Shown here: one piece after another, positions 42,996 to 50,104 of the stretch
Layout: every line of letters starts with the position of its first letter
How positions within the stretch are numbered: position 1 is the first letter of the stretch
From: Saccharothrix longispora
Lineage (GTDB): Bacteria > Actinomycetota > Actinomycetes > Mycobacteriales > Pseudonocardiaceae
Reading direction: 5' to 3'
NCBI RefSeq assembly: GCF_030852425.1
Contig: NZ_NSDM01000005.1
Coordinates: 248,338 to 312,337 of the forward strand
Length of the DNA: 64,000 nucleotides
The notes under the pieces: generated by a model
The model's database searches: none
Told to the model about the DNA's origin: nothing
Seen by the model: the letters and a program-made list of their open reading frames with translations, nothing else
Translations under genes and position numbers: made by a program

Positions 42996-43333
42996 CGCCG
43001 CTCCTCGTGATCGGGGTCGGGCCGCCCCGGGACGTTCCCCGGGCACGACGGCCGGACCCACCCGTGCGACGAACGACGACACCCCGGATCGACACGCGGC
43101 ACGGGAAGTCCCGGCGGGGTCGGGCGTCCTGCGACGTTCGTCCACCCGGGACCGGCGTCCACCCGGGACCGGCCGCGGGGTCGGGCGTGGACGGAACGTG
43201 TCGCGCACGGCGTTGTCATCCGGCACGTCGTGCCATATCGTCGTCGACAACCACTGCGTCCCGCCACGCGGGGCAGGGGTCCGGGTTGAGCAGAAGCTCG
43301 GTTGCCGATTCTCGTGCCAATCGAGGAGCTCCA
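42996..43333. other. Intergenic region with a short repeat
   Basis: About 340 bp between divergent genes. ACCCGGGACCGGCGTCC and a copy follow each other near 43146-43172. A lower-GC patch at 43215-43340 carries TCGTCGTCGACAACC and leads to GAGGAG, the ribosome site of the STAS gene. No gene seen. Confidence 0.4.
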
Positions 43334-43735
43334 TTGGGCAACACCTGTTCCCACATCGCGCCCGTGACCGTCACCACCCGCGTCGAGCCCGGCGACGTCG
43401 CCGTCGTCTCGGTGACCGGCGAGGTCGACCTCGCCTGCGAGGACGTCGTCGACGCGGCCTTCCGGGACCAGTTCGACCGCCGCCGCGCCGGGCTGGTCGT
43501 CGACCTCACCGGGGTCGACTTCTTCGGCTCCGCCGGCATCCGGCTCCTGGTCGACGCCGCCCAGCGCGCACGACACCTGGGGGTGGCGCTGGCCGTGGCC
43601 ACCGACCGGCGGGTCGTCCTGCGCCCCCTGGCGATCACGCTCGTCGACCAGGCCGTGGAGATCCACCCGACCGTGCCGGCCGCCGTGGCGGCGCTGCGCG
43701 GAACCGGCGTGCCGCAGCGGAGGCTGCGCGCCTGA
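43334..43735 (+). CDS. STAS-domain anti-anti-sigma factor
   Basis: A 133-aa STAS protein of the SpoIIAA/RsbV type: VAVVSVTGEVDLACEDVVDA, then LVVDLTGVDFFGSAGIRLLV, where the conserved serine (FFGSAG) is the phosphorylation site used by partner-switching anti-sigma kinases. The probable start is TTG 43334, five bases after GAGGAG; the alternative GTG at 43364 has no ribosome site. No anti-sigma kinase or sigma gene is adjacent, so it works with a distant partner. Confidence 0.83.
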   Translation: MGNTCSHIAPVTVTTRVEPGDVAVVSVTGEVDLACEDVVDAAFRDQFDRRRAGLVVDLTGVDFFGSAGIRLLVDAAQRARHLGVALAVATDRRVVLRPLAITLVDQAVEIHPTVPAAVAALRGTGVPQRRLRA

Positions 43736-43746
43736 CGTCCGCCGCC

Positions 43747-43792
43747 CCGGCGGTCCGGGGTCACAGCGCCCGGCGGTCCGGGGTCACAGCGC
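43747..43792. repeat. Perfect 23-bp tandem duplication
   Basis: The unit beginning CCGGCGGTCCGGGGTCACAG occupies 43747-43769 and is repeated at once at 43770-43792, in the gap between the STAS gene and the convergent DUF6292 gene. Each copy includes CCGGCGGTCCGG, a small hairpin, so it may be a doubled terminator element. Confidence 0.75.
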
Positions 43793-43818
43793 GCCGGGCG
43801 GATCGACCGGGCCGACCC

Positions 43819-44181
43819 TCACGAAGCCCGGAGGAGCGCGGCGTCCGCGTCCGGGGTGTCCGTCGGCCGCTCGAAGAGCCCGACGACCCACTCGGCCACC
43901 GCACCGGGCCACGGCACCGCCAGGCCGTCGAGGCGGCCCACCACCACGTCCCGGCCGCCGTCTGCCTCCACGACGGCCGACCAGCCGTGCCGCTCGTCCC
44001 ACAGCAGCGCCACGTCGTGGTCCGGGTACGCGTCCAACCGGCCGTCCAGCGCCAGGTAGATGCCCACGTGGTGGTCGCCCTGCACGCACCAGCAGTCGCC
44101 GCCGAGCCCCAACGCGGAGGTGACCGACCTCGCGTATCGCCGAAGGGCGCGGGTCGTGCTGTCGTCGAAGTCCAGGTCCAT
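43819..44181 (-). CDS. DUF6292 family protein
   Basis: A 120-aa protein starting MDLDFDDSTTRALRRYARSV, with SALGLGGDCWCVQGDHHVGI, YLALDGRLDAYPDHDVALLW and DERHGWSAVVEADGG, the pattern of DUF6292, common in Pseudonocardiaceae, often in several copies per genome. Function unknown. GAGG precedes the ATG at 44181 closely; a GTG just before it is possible. Confidence 0.75.
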   Translation of the reverse strand: MDLDFDDSTTRALRRYARSVTSALGLGGDCWCVQGDHHVGIYLALDGRLDAYPDHDVALLWDERHGWSAVVEADGGRDVVVGRLDGLAVPWPGAVAEWVVGLFERPTDTPDADAALLRAS

Positions 44182-44317
44182 CACGCCTCGCCACCCCTGC
44201 CCGCCGGTGAACGCCGCGCCGCCTGCTTGACGCCCGCCGGGAGTACCCGCCTGGAACCGGTCAAACCTCCCAGGACGACCCGGTTCGCGGGACCGAGCGG
44301 CGGGTAGCACAGGTCCT

Positions 44318-45133
44318 ATGGGCGACAGGCGGGCACCGGCGACCGCGACCGAGGGCTGGGACGTGGCCGAGTTCACCGGCGCGGTGCACGCCGCCGTGCT
44401 CGGGCCGGCGGGAGCGCCGGACGTGGTGCTCGTGCACGGTCTGGGCTGCTCGCACCGCTACTTCCTGCCGCTGGCCCGGCGCCTGGCCCCCGACGCGCGG
44501 GTGGCCGCCGTCGACCTGCCGGGCTTCGGCCGCACCCCCGGCCCGCCCAGCGCGGCGGACGTCCGGGGGCTCTCCCTGGCGCTGGCCGACTGGCTGCGGG
44601 CGACCGGGCGCGGCGGCGCGCCGCTGGTGGCCCACTCCGCGGGCTGCCAGGTCGTCGTGGACCTGGCGACGCACTCCCCCGACCTGGCCGCTCCGGCCGT
44701 CCTGCTCAGCCCGACGGTGGACCGGCACGCCCGGTCGACGTCCCGGCAGCTGGCCCGGCTGGCGGCGGACGCGCCGCGGGAACGCCCGGCGCTGGTCCCG
44801 CTGCTGACCCGCGACTACCTCACGGCCGGCGTGCGCCGGATCGCCGCGACCCTCGACCACCTCCTCGACGACCCCGTCGAGGACAAGCTCGGCCACCTGC
44901 GCGCCCCGACCGCCGTCGTGCGCGGCCGGCACGACCCCGTCGTGTCGCGGCGGTGGGCCCGCGAGGTCGCGGCGCTGCTCCCGGACGGCCGCCTCGTCCA
45001 GGTGCCCGGCGTCGCGCACGCCGTGCACCACTCCGCGCCCGACGCGGTCGCCGCCATCACCCGCTCGGCGCTCCGGGCGGCGCAGCCCCGGTCACGTCGA
45101 GCGCCAGGACGAACTCGACCCGCCGGGTCGTGA
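44318..45133 (+). CDS. Alpha/beta-fold hydrolase
   Basis: A 271-aa hydrolase. Oxyanion region VVLVHGLGCSHRYFLPLARR, nucleophile elbow PLVAHSAGCQVVVDLA (Ser), acid in VVRGRHDPVVSRRW (Asp), base in VPGVAHAVHHSAPDAVAA (His), so the triad is complete. It is of the broad lipase/esterase/haloperoxidase-like group and the substrate cannot be told. The last 20 residues ([14 protein letters not shown]) are low in complexity and lie over sequence that is also coding-like on the other strand, so the C-terminus may have been lengthened by loss of the original stop. Confidence 0.8.
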   Translation: MGDRRAPATATEGWDVAEFTGAVHAAVLGPAGAPDVVLVHGLGCSHRYFLPLARRLAPDARVAAVDLPGFGRTPGPPSAADVRGLSLALADWLRATGRGGAPLVAHSAGCQVVVDLATHSPDLAAPAVLLSPTVDRHARSTSRQLARLAADAPRERPALVPLLTRDYLTAGVRRIAATLDHLLDDPVEDKLGHLRAPTAVVRGRHDPVVSRRWAREVAALLPDGRLVQVPGVAHAVHHSAPDAVAAITRSALRAAQPRSRRAPGRTRPAGS

Positions 45134-45196
45134 AGCCGAACCCGTCGTCGGCGCGCGGCACGTGCGGCGACACCGTGCGCCCCGGAATGGCCGACC

Positions 45197-45625
45197 GTGA
45201 CCGACGACGCACGTGAGCACTGGGACCGGCAGGCGGACGCGTTCGACGACGAACCCGACCACGGGCTGCGCGACGAGCACGTGCGACGGGCGTGGGCGGA
45301 CCTGCTGCTGCCGCGGGCGGCCGACGTGGTCGACCTCGGGTGCGGCACGGGCAGCCTCTCGGTGCTCCTGGCGCAGGCGGGCCACCGGGTGCGCGGGCTG
45401 GACCTGTCGGACCGGGTGGCGGCGGCCAGGGCCAAGGCCGCGGCGGCCGGTGTCGACGTCGGGTTCACGCGAGGCGACGCCGCGTCCCCCCGGCTCGGGG
45501 CCGGGTCGTGCGACGTCGTCCTCGCCCGCCACGTGCTGTGGGCCCTGCCCGACCCCGCCCTGTGGGGACGGCCGATCGACGACGAGCGCCACCTCGTGGT
45601 CAGTCGTGGTCGGGACGACCGGTGA
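45197..45625 (+). pseudogene. Internally deleted SAM-dependent methyltransferase
   Basis: The reading frame gives 142 aa: REHWDRQADAFDDEPDHGLR, motif I VVDLGCGTGSLSVLLAQ, LDLSDRVAAAR, CDVVLARHVLWALPDPALWG, then RPIDDERHLVVSR to the stop. In full-length relatives about 70 residues (the LRPGGRLVLVEG strand and the following helices) separate ALPDPA from DPALWGxPxxDERYLLVSR. Here both LPDPA copies have merged, as expected from a deletion between short direct repeats. The frame is kept, but the truncated fold probably cannot work. Its last 26 nt overlap the end of the convergent ArsR gene. Confidence 0.65.
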
Positions 45626-45957
45626 GGTGGTGGTCGGCGGCCTCGACCGCCTCGGCCAGCAACCGCCGCACGTGCCCGCCGCGTACCCGGTAGAGCGCCC
45701 GTCGCCCGTCCCGGCGCACCGTCACCAGGCCGGCCAGCTTCAGCTTCGCCAGGTGCTGGGACACCGCGGGCCTGGCCGCGCCGACCGCGGCGGCCAGCGC
45801 CGTCACGTCGTGCTCCGCACCGCAGAGCAGCCACACCACCCGCAACCGGGTCGGGTCGGACAGCATGCGGAACGCGTCGACGGCCGCCTCCACGTGCCTC
45901 CCGGGAGGAAGTTGTCGCCAGTCCTGCGTTGTTGCAACGTCGTCGCGTGCGCACATG
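45600..45957 (-). CDS. ArsR/SmtB-family metal-responsive repressor
   Basis: A 118-aa winged-helix repressor. DNA-binding part: FRMLSDPTRLRVVWLLCGAE, VTALAAAVGAARPAVSQHLA and KLKLAGLVTVRRDGRRALYR. The C-terminal helix GHVRRLLAEAVEAADHHLTG and the tail RPDHD are rich in His/Asp, matching an alpha-5-type Ni/Co/Zn site as in NmtR or SmtB; the CVC site of cadmium sensors is absent. ATG 45957 is chosen. It is divergent from an MFS pump with a His-rich tail, about 58 bp away, and very likely represses it until metal is present. Confidence 0.87.
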
Positions 45958-46015
45958 AGCACCTATGGTGGCACCGCCCCAGGAGGAGCACCAGCCGTCC
46001 GGAGGTGTGCGCACC

Positions 46016-47365
46016 ATGCCCGCCGTGCCGTCCGACCGCACGTACCGACGCCTGTTCGCCGCCCAGGTCGTCGCCCTCACCGGCACCGGCCTGGCCACCG
46101 TCGCCCTCGGCCTGCTCGCCCACGACCTCGCCGGGCCGGACGCCGGAGCGGTGCTCGGCACGGCGTTCGCGCTCAAGATGGTCGCCTACGTCGGCATCGG
46201 CCCACTGGCGGGCGCACTGGCCGCGCGGTTCCCCCGCACGCGACTCCTCGTCACCCTGGACCTGGTCCGCGCCGGCGTGGCCCTCACCCTGCCGTGGGTC
46301 GACCAGGTCTGGCAGGTCCACCTGCTGATCCTCCTGCTCCAATCGGCCTCGGCGGCGTTCACGCCGACGTTCCAGGCCACCATCCCCGACATCCTCACCG
46401 ACGAACGCGACTACACCCGCGCCCTGAGCCTGTCCCGACTCGCCTACGACCTGGAAACCCTGCTCAGCCCCCTGCTCGCCGCCGCGCTCCTGCTCCTCGT
46501 CGGCCACGACCTGCTGTTCGTCGGCACCTCCGCCGGGTTCGCCGGCTCGGCCCTGCTGGTGCTCGCCGCCGCGCTCCCGACCACCCGCACCACGCCAGCC
46601 GACCGCACCACGCCCGCCACCCTCCGCACCCCGACCACCCGCGGCATCCGCGCCTACCTCGGCACCCCCCGGCTGCGCGGCCTGCTCGCCGCGCACCTCG
46701 CCGTCGCCGCCGCCGGGTCCGCGGTGCTCGTGGACACCGTCGTCTACGTCCGCGTCCTGCTCGGCCGCGACGAGACCGCCGTCGCCGTCGCCCTGGCCGC
46801 CCACGGCCTCGGCTCGCTCGTCGCCGCCCTCGCCCTCCCCCGACTCCTCGACCACGTCACCGAACGCCCCGTGATGGTGCGCGCCTCCGCCGCACTCGCC
46901 GCCGCACTCGCCACCACCGCCGCCACCACGGCGTTCCTCGACGACCTGCGCTGGCCCGCCCTGCTCGTGCTGTGGGCGGCGGTCGGCGCGGCCGGGTCCC
47001 TCGTGCTCACCCCCGCCGGGCGACTCCTGCGCCGATCGGCGCGCACGACCGACCTGCCGCACCTGTTCGCCGCCGACTTCTCCCTCTCCCACGCCTGCTG
47101 GCTGCTCTGCTACCCGCTGGCCGGGTGGCTCGCGACCACCACGTCCATGACCACCACACTGCTCGTCCTGGCCGCGATCACCGCCGCCGCAACCGCCGTC
47201 GCCACCCGCCTGTGGCCCGCCGGCGACCCCGAGGTGCTCGAACACGACCACCACGACCTGACCCGGGACCACGACCACCTCCGCGACGCCGTCCTCGTCG
47301 ACGGGCGGCACCGGCACGCGCACACCTACCGCATCGACGACCTGCACACCCGCTGGCCGACGTGA
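46016..47365 (+). CDS. MFS efflux pump with histidine-rich C-terminal tail, probable metal exporter
   Basis: A 449-aa MFS protein with 12 spans (RLFAAQVVALTGTGLATVAL first; LKMVAYVGIGPLAGALAARF, FTPTFQATIPDILTDERDYT). After the last span the cytosolic tail reads EHDHHDLTRDHDHLRDAV and GRHRHAHTYRID, about eleven His within 40 residues, able to bind Ni2+, Co2+ or Zn2+. With the divergent ArsR gene this forms a metal-resistance pair. GGAGG stands eight bases before ATG 46016. The tail-like EHxHxH part also occurs in similar actinobacterial MFS pumps near ArsR genes. Confidence 0.83.
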   Translation: MPAVPSDRTYRRLFAAQVVALTGTGLATVALGLLAHDLAGPDAGAVLGTAFALKMVAYVGIGPLAGALAARFPRTRLLVTLDLVRAGVALTLPWVDQVWQVHLLILLLQSASAAFTPTFQATIPDILTDERDYTRALSLSRLAYDLETLLSPLLAAALLLLVGHDLLFVGTSAGFAGSALLVLAAALPTTRTTPADRTTPATLRTPTTRGIRAYLGTPRLRGLLAAHLAVAAAGSAVLVDTVVYVRVLLGRDETAVAVALAAHGLGSLVAALALPRLLDHVTERPVMVRASAALAAALATTAATTAFLDDLRWPALLVLWAAVGAAGSLVLTPAGRLLRRSARTTDLPHLFAADFSLSHACWLLCYPLAGWLATTTSMTTTLLVLAAITAAATAVATRLWPAGDPEVLEHDHHDLTRDHDHLRDAVLVDGRHRHAHTYRIDDLHTRWPT

Positions 47366-47376
47366 CCAACAGCCTT

Positions 47377-47405
47377 TTGCGCCGGTCGGCACCACTGATT
47401 AGGGT
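47377..47405 (+). promoter_or_regulatory. Promoter of nhaA
   Basis: TTGCGC (47377-47382), a 17-bp spacer and TAGGGT (47400-47405) form a good housekeeping promoter. The transcript would have a 5' leader of about 73 nt containing the hairpin GCTCC-GTCAT-GGAGC (47415-47429). Confidence 0.55.
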
Positions 47406-47485
47406 TGGCCCGGTTGCTCCGTCATGGAGCATGGTGTGCCGGGAAGCCTGGTCGGCGTCGTGTCCGACCGACCCCGGAGCCGCCC

Positions 47486-48781
47486 GTGAACCGCCCGACC
47501 ACCACCAGGATCTTCACCAGGGGCTCGTGGCCCGAGGCCAAGCGCATCGCCGACGTCCTCCGCCTGGAGACCGTCGGCGGTGTGATCATGCTGGTCGCCG
47601 CGCTCCTCGGACTGGTGTGGGCGAACTCCCCCTGGGCCCCGGCGTACGAGGCGCTGCGCGACTTCGAGTTCGGCCCCGAGTCGCTGCACCTGCGCCTCTC
47701 CGTGGGCCAGTGGGCCTCCGACGGCCTGCTGGCGATCTTCTTCTTCATCGCCGGCCTGGAGCTCAAGCGCGAGTTCGTGGCCGGCGACCTGCGCGACCCC
47801 CGGCGGGCGGCGGTGCCGGTCGCGGCGGCGATCGGCGGCGTGGTCGTGCCCGCCCTCGTCTACGCCCTGATCAACCTCGGCTCGCCGGAGGCCGCGGCGG
47901 GCTGGGCCATCCCGACCGCCACCGACATCGCGTTCGCGCTGGCCGTGCTCGCCGTGATCGGCCGGAACCTGCCCGCGGCGCTGCGGACCTTCCTGCTGAC
48001 GCTGGCCGTGGTGGACGACCTGATCGCCATCGTGATCATCGCCCTGTTCTACACCGAGCAGCTGTCGGTGGTGCCGCTGCTGCTCATGCTGGTGCCACTC
48101 GCGCTGTTCACCGTGCTGGTGCAGCGGCGGGTCCGGTCGTGGTGGCTGCTGCTCCCCCTCGCCGCGGCGGCGTGGGCCCTGATGCACGCCTCGGGCGTCC
48201 ACGCGACGGTCGCCGGTGTGCTGCTCGGTTTCGCGGTCCCGGTCATCCGCCGCAGCGCCGGCGAGGGCCCCGGCCTGGCCGAGCACTTCGAGCACCGCTG
48301 GCGCCCCCTGTCGACGGGGGTCGCGGTGCCGGTGTTCGCGTTCTTCGCGGCCGGCGTGGCGATCGGCGGCTTCGACGGGTTCGTCGCCTCGCTGGGCGAC
48401 AGCGTGACCACCGGCATCGTGGCCGGGCTGGTGGTCGGCAAGGTGGTCGGCATCACGGCGAGCACGTGGCTGATGGCGCGGTTCACCAAGGCGACGCTGG
48501 ACAGCGACCTCGCGTGGGTCGACGTGGTGGGCCTGGCGGTGCTGGGCGGCATCGGGTTCACGGTGTCGCTGCTGGTCGGCGAGCTGGCGTTCGGCGAGGG
48601 CAGCACCCAGTACGACGACGCCAAGGTCGCGGTGCTGGTCGGGTCGCTGCTGGCGGCGGTCATCGCGACGGTGATCCTGCGCGCCCGCAACCGCGTGTAC
48701 CGGCGCATCCACGAGGAGGAGACGCGGGACGTCGACCAGGACGGCATCCCGGACGTCCACCAGCGCCCCGACGCCCACTGA
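47486..48781 (+). CDS. nhaA: Na+/H+ antiporter NhaA
   Basis: A 431-aa membrane protein with 12 spans that pumps Na+ out in exchange for protons. It carries [20 protein letters not shown] with [10 protein letters not shown], the [17 protein letters not shown] block and [18 protein letters not shown], in which the two adjacent aspartates are the ion-binding pair; [16 protein letters not shown] and [20 protein letters not shown] follow. Length is normal, with a hydrophilic tail ([18 protein letters not shown]). The GTG at 47486 has GGAG six to nine bases upstream. Confidence 0.93.
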   Translation: MNRPTTTRIFTRGSWPEAKRIADVLRLETVGGVIMLVAALLGLVWANSPWAPAYEALRDFEFGPESLHLRLSVGQWASDGLLAIFFFIAGLELKREFVAGDLRDPRRAAVPVAAAIGGVVVPALVYALINLGSPEAAAGWAIPTATDIAFALAVLAVIGRNLPAALRTFLLTLAVVDDLIAIVIIALFYTEQLSVVPLLLMLVPLALFTVLVQRRVRSWWLLLPLAAAAWALMHASGVHATVAGVLLGFAVPVIRRSAGEGPGLAEHFEHRWRPLSTGVAVPVFAFFAAGVAIGGFDGFVASLGDSVTTGIVAGLVVGKVVGITASTWLMARFTKATLDSDLAWVDVVGLAVLGGIGFTVSLLVGELAFGEGSTQYDDAKVAVLVGSLLAAVIATVILRARNRVYRRIHEEETRDVDQDGIPDVHQRPDAH

Positions 48782-48910
48782 CGACAAGCGCTCACCCCGC
48801 CGGACATGAAGAATTTTCGCCGTCACTGAAGCCACGAAGACCACCGCACGATTGCCCGCCCCGAACGGTGGAACCCCCGGGCGGACGACGCGACGAGGAG
48901 AGTGCGGCAC

Positions 48911-49201
48911 ATGGTGATCTTCGGCTTGCGGACCAAGGTCTTCGTCCTGGCGATGCTGACGCTGCTGTGCCCCCGGTGCGGCAACCCGGCGGCGCACGCC
49001 CTGCGCAAGTCGGTCACGAAGTTCTCGCTGTTCTTCGTCCCGCTGTTCCCGGTCAGCACCAAGCACACCACCCAGTGCACGTTCTGCGGCACGACCAACC
49101 GCATCTCCAAGGAGCAGGCGGGGCGACTGGCGCGGCAGGCCGACGGTCCCGCGCCGCAGTCGTGGGGGCAGCCGCAGTCGTGGGGGCAAGGGCAGTCGTA
49201 G
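48911..49201 (+). CDS. Zinc-ribbon domain protein
   Basis: A 96-aa protein of the actinobacterial zinc-ribbon group: MVIFGLRTKVFVLAMLTLLC leads to CPRCGNPAAHALRKSVTKFS and CTFCGTTNRISKEQA, giving two CxxC pairs for one zinc. The middle FSLFFVPLFPVSTKH is hydrophobic. The C-terminus is a short repetitive tail (QSWGQPQSWGQGQS) made by tandem DNA repeats that run on past the stop. GAGGAG is ten bases before the ATG; a GTG in frame just upstream is less likely. Confidence 0.82.
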   Translation: MVIFGLRTKVFVLAMLTLLCPRCGNPAAHALRKSVTKFSLFFVPLFPVSTKHTTQCTFCGTTNRISKEQAGRLARQADGPAPQSWGQPQSWGQGQS

Positions 49202-49223
49202 GGCAGGGGCAGTCGTAGGACAG
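49153..49223. repeat. Four degenerate 17-18 bp tandem repeats
   Basis: GCCGCAGTCGTGGGGGCA occurs twice, then GGGCAGTCGTAGGGCAG and GGGCAGTCGTAGGACAG. The array begins inside the zinc-ribbon gene, provides its stop codon (TAG in the third unit) and goes on after it, so unit number affects where the protein ends. Confidence 0.7.
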
Positions 49224-49314
49224 GGGCGATCGCGGGGCAGGAGGCGGACCCGCCCGGACCGTGAGGTCCGTTTCCCGCCGGACCCGCGACGCCGCGCCGG
49301 ACATGATCACCGGC

Positions 49315-50058
49315 ATGGACAACGTCGTGGACAACAGGATCGCGCTGGTCACCGGTGGCAGCCGGGGCATCGGCGCGGCGGTGGCGCTGCGGTTGGCGCG
49401 GGACGGCGCCGACGTGGTGCTGACCTACCAACGCGCGGCCGAGGCCGCGTCGGCGGTGGTGGCGGAGATCGAGGCGGGCGGGCGTCGCGCGCTGGCCGTC
49501 CGGGCGGACAGCGGGGACCGGGACGCCGTGACCGCCGCGGTGGAGCGGGTGGTCGACCGGTTCGGGCGGATCGACGTGCTGGTCAACAACGCCGGGGCCC
49601 TCCGGGTCGGCCCGATCGGGGAACTCGGGCCGGCGGAGTTCGAGGAGGTCGTGGCGGTCAACGTCCGCGCGCCGTTCTTCGCGTCGAGGGCGGCGGCCGC
49701 GCACATGACCGCGGGCGGTCGCATCGTCAACATCGGCAGCAACGTGGCCGAGCGCGTGACGTTCCCCGGTTTCTCCCTGTACGCCCTGAGCAAGTCCGCG
49801 CTGGTCGGGCTGACCAAGGGGCTGGCCCGGGAGCTGGGGCCGCGCGGGATCACCGTCAACCAGGTCAACCCCGGACCGGTCGCGACCGGCATGAACCCGG
49901 CGGACGGACCGCTCGCCGACGCGATCAACGGGTTCACCGCCCTGGGCCGGTTCGGCACCCCGGACGAAGTCGCGGCGACCGTGTCGCACCTGGCCGGCGA
50001 CGGCGGCGCGTACGTGACCGGCGCCGTGATCGCGGTGGACGGCGGGTTCAACGGCTGA
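49315..50058 (+). CDS. Short-chain dehydrogenase/reductase
   Basis: A 247-aa classical SDR. Cofactor motif VTGGSRGIGAAVALRLA, DVLVNNAGALRVG, catalytic Ser in IVNIGSNVAERV, Tyr-x3-Lys in SLYALSKSALVGLTKGLARE, and NQVNPGPVATGMN. The Arg in the glycine loop and no acidic residue at the end of strand 2 (LTYQRAAEA) suggest NADPH. It resembles the 3-ketoacyl-ACP-reductase-like oxidoreductases; the substrate is unknown. ATG 49315 is chosen; ATG 49303 is in frame. It ends convergently with the PoxB-like gene. Confidence 0.87.
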   Translation: MDNVVDNRIALVTGGSRGIGAAVALRLARDGADVVLTYQRAAEAASAVVAEIEAGGRRALAVRADSGDRDAVTAAVERVVDRFGRIDVLVNNAGALRVGPIGELGPAEFEEVVAVNVRAPFFASRAAAAHMTAGGRIVNIGSNVAERVTFPGFSLYALSKSALVGLTKGLARELGPRGITVNQVNPGPVATGMNPADGPLADAINGFTALGRFGTPDEVAATVSHLAGDGGAYVTGAVIAVDGGFNG

Positions 50059-50104
50059 GGGGTCGGGTGGCGCCGTGCGGTTCGGGCCCCGCGGCGCCAC
50101 CCGT

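Noticed and set aside
47406..47485. Possible riboswitch or sodium-sensing leader ahead of nhaA
   Set aside because: Only one 5-bp hairpin is visible and it matches no RNA motif I can recognise.
45865..49218. 1117-codon plus-strand open frame across the MFS, NhaA and zinc-ribbon genes
   Set aside because: It is the alternate frame of three recognisable genes and its product is low in complexity. Length alone is not evidence at this GC content.
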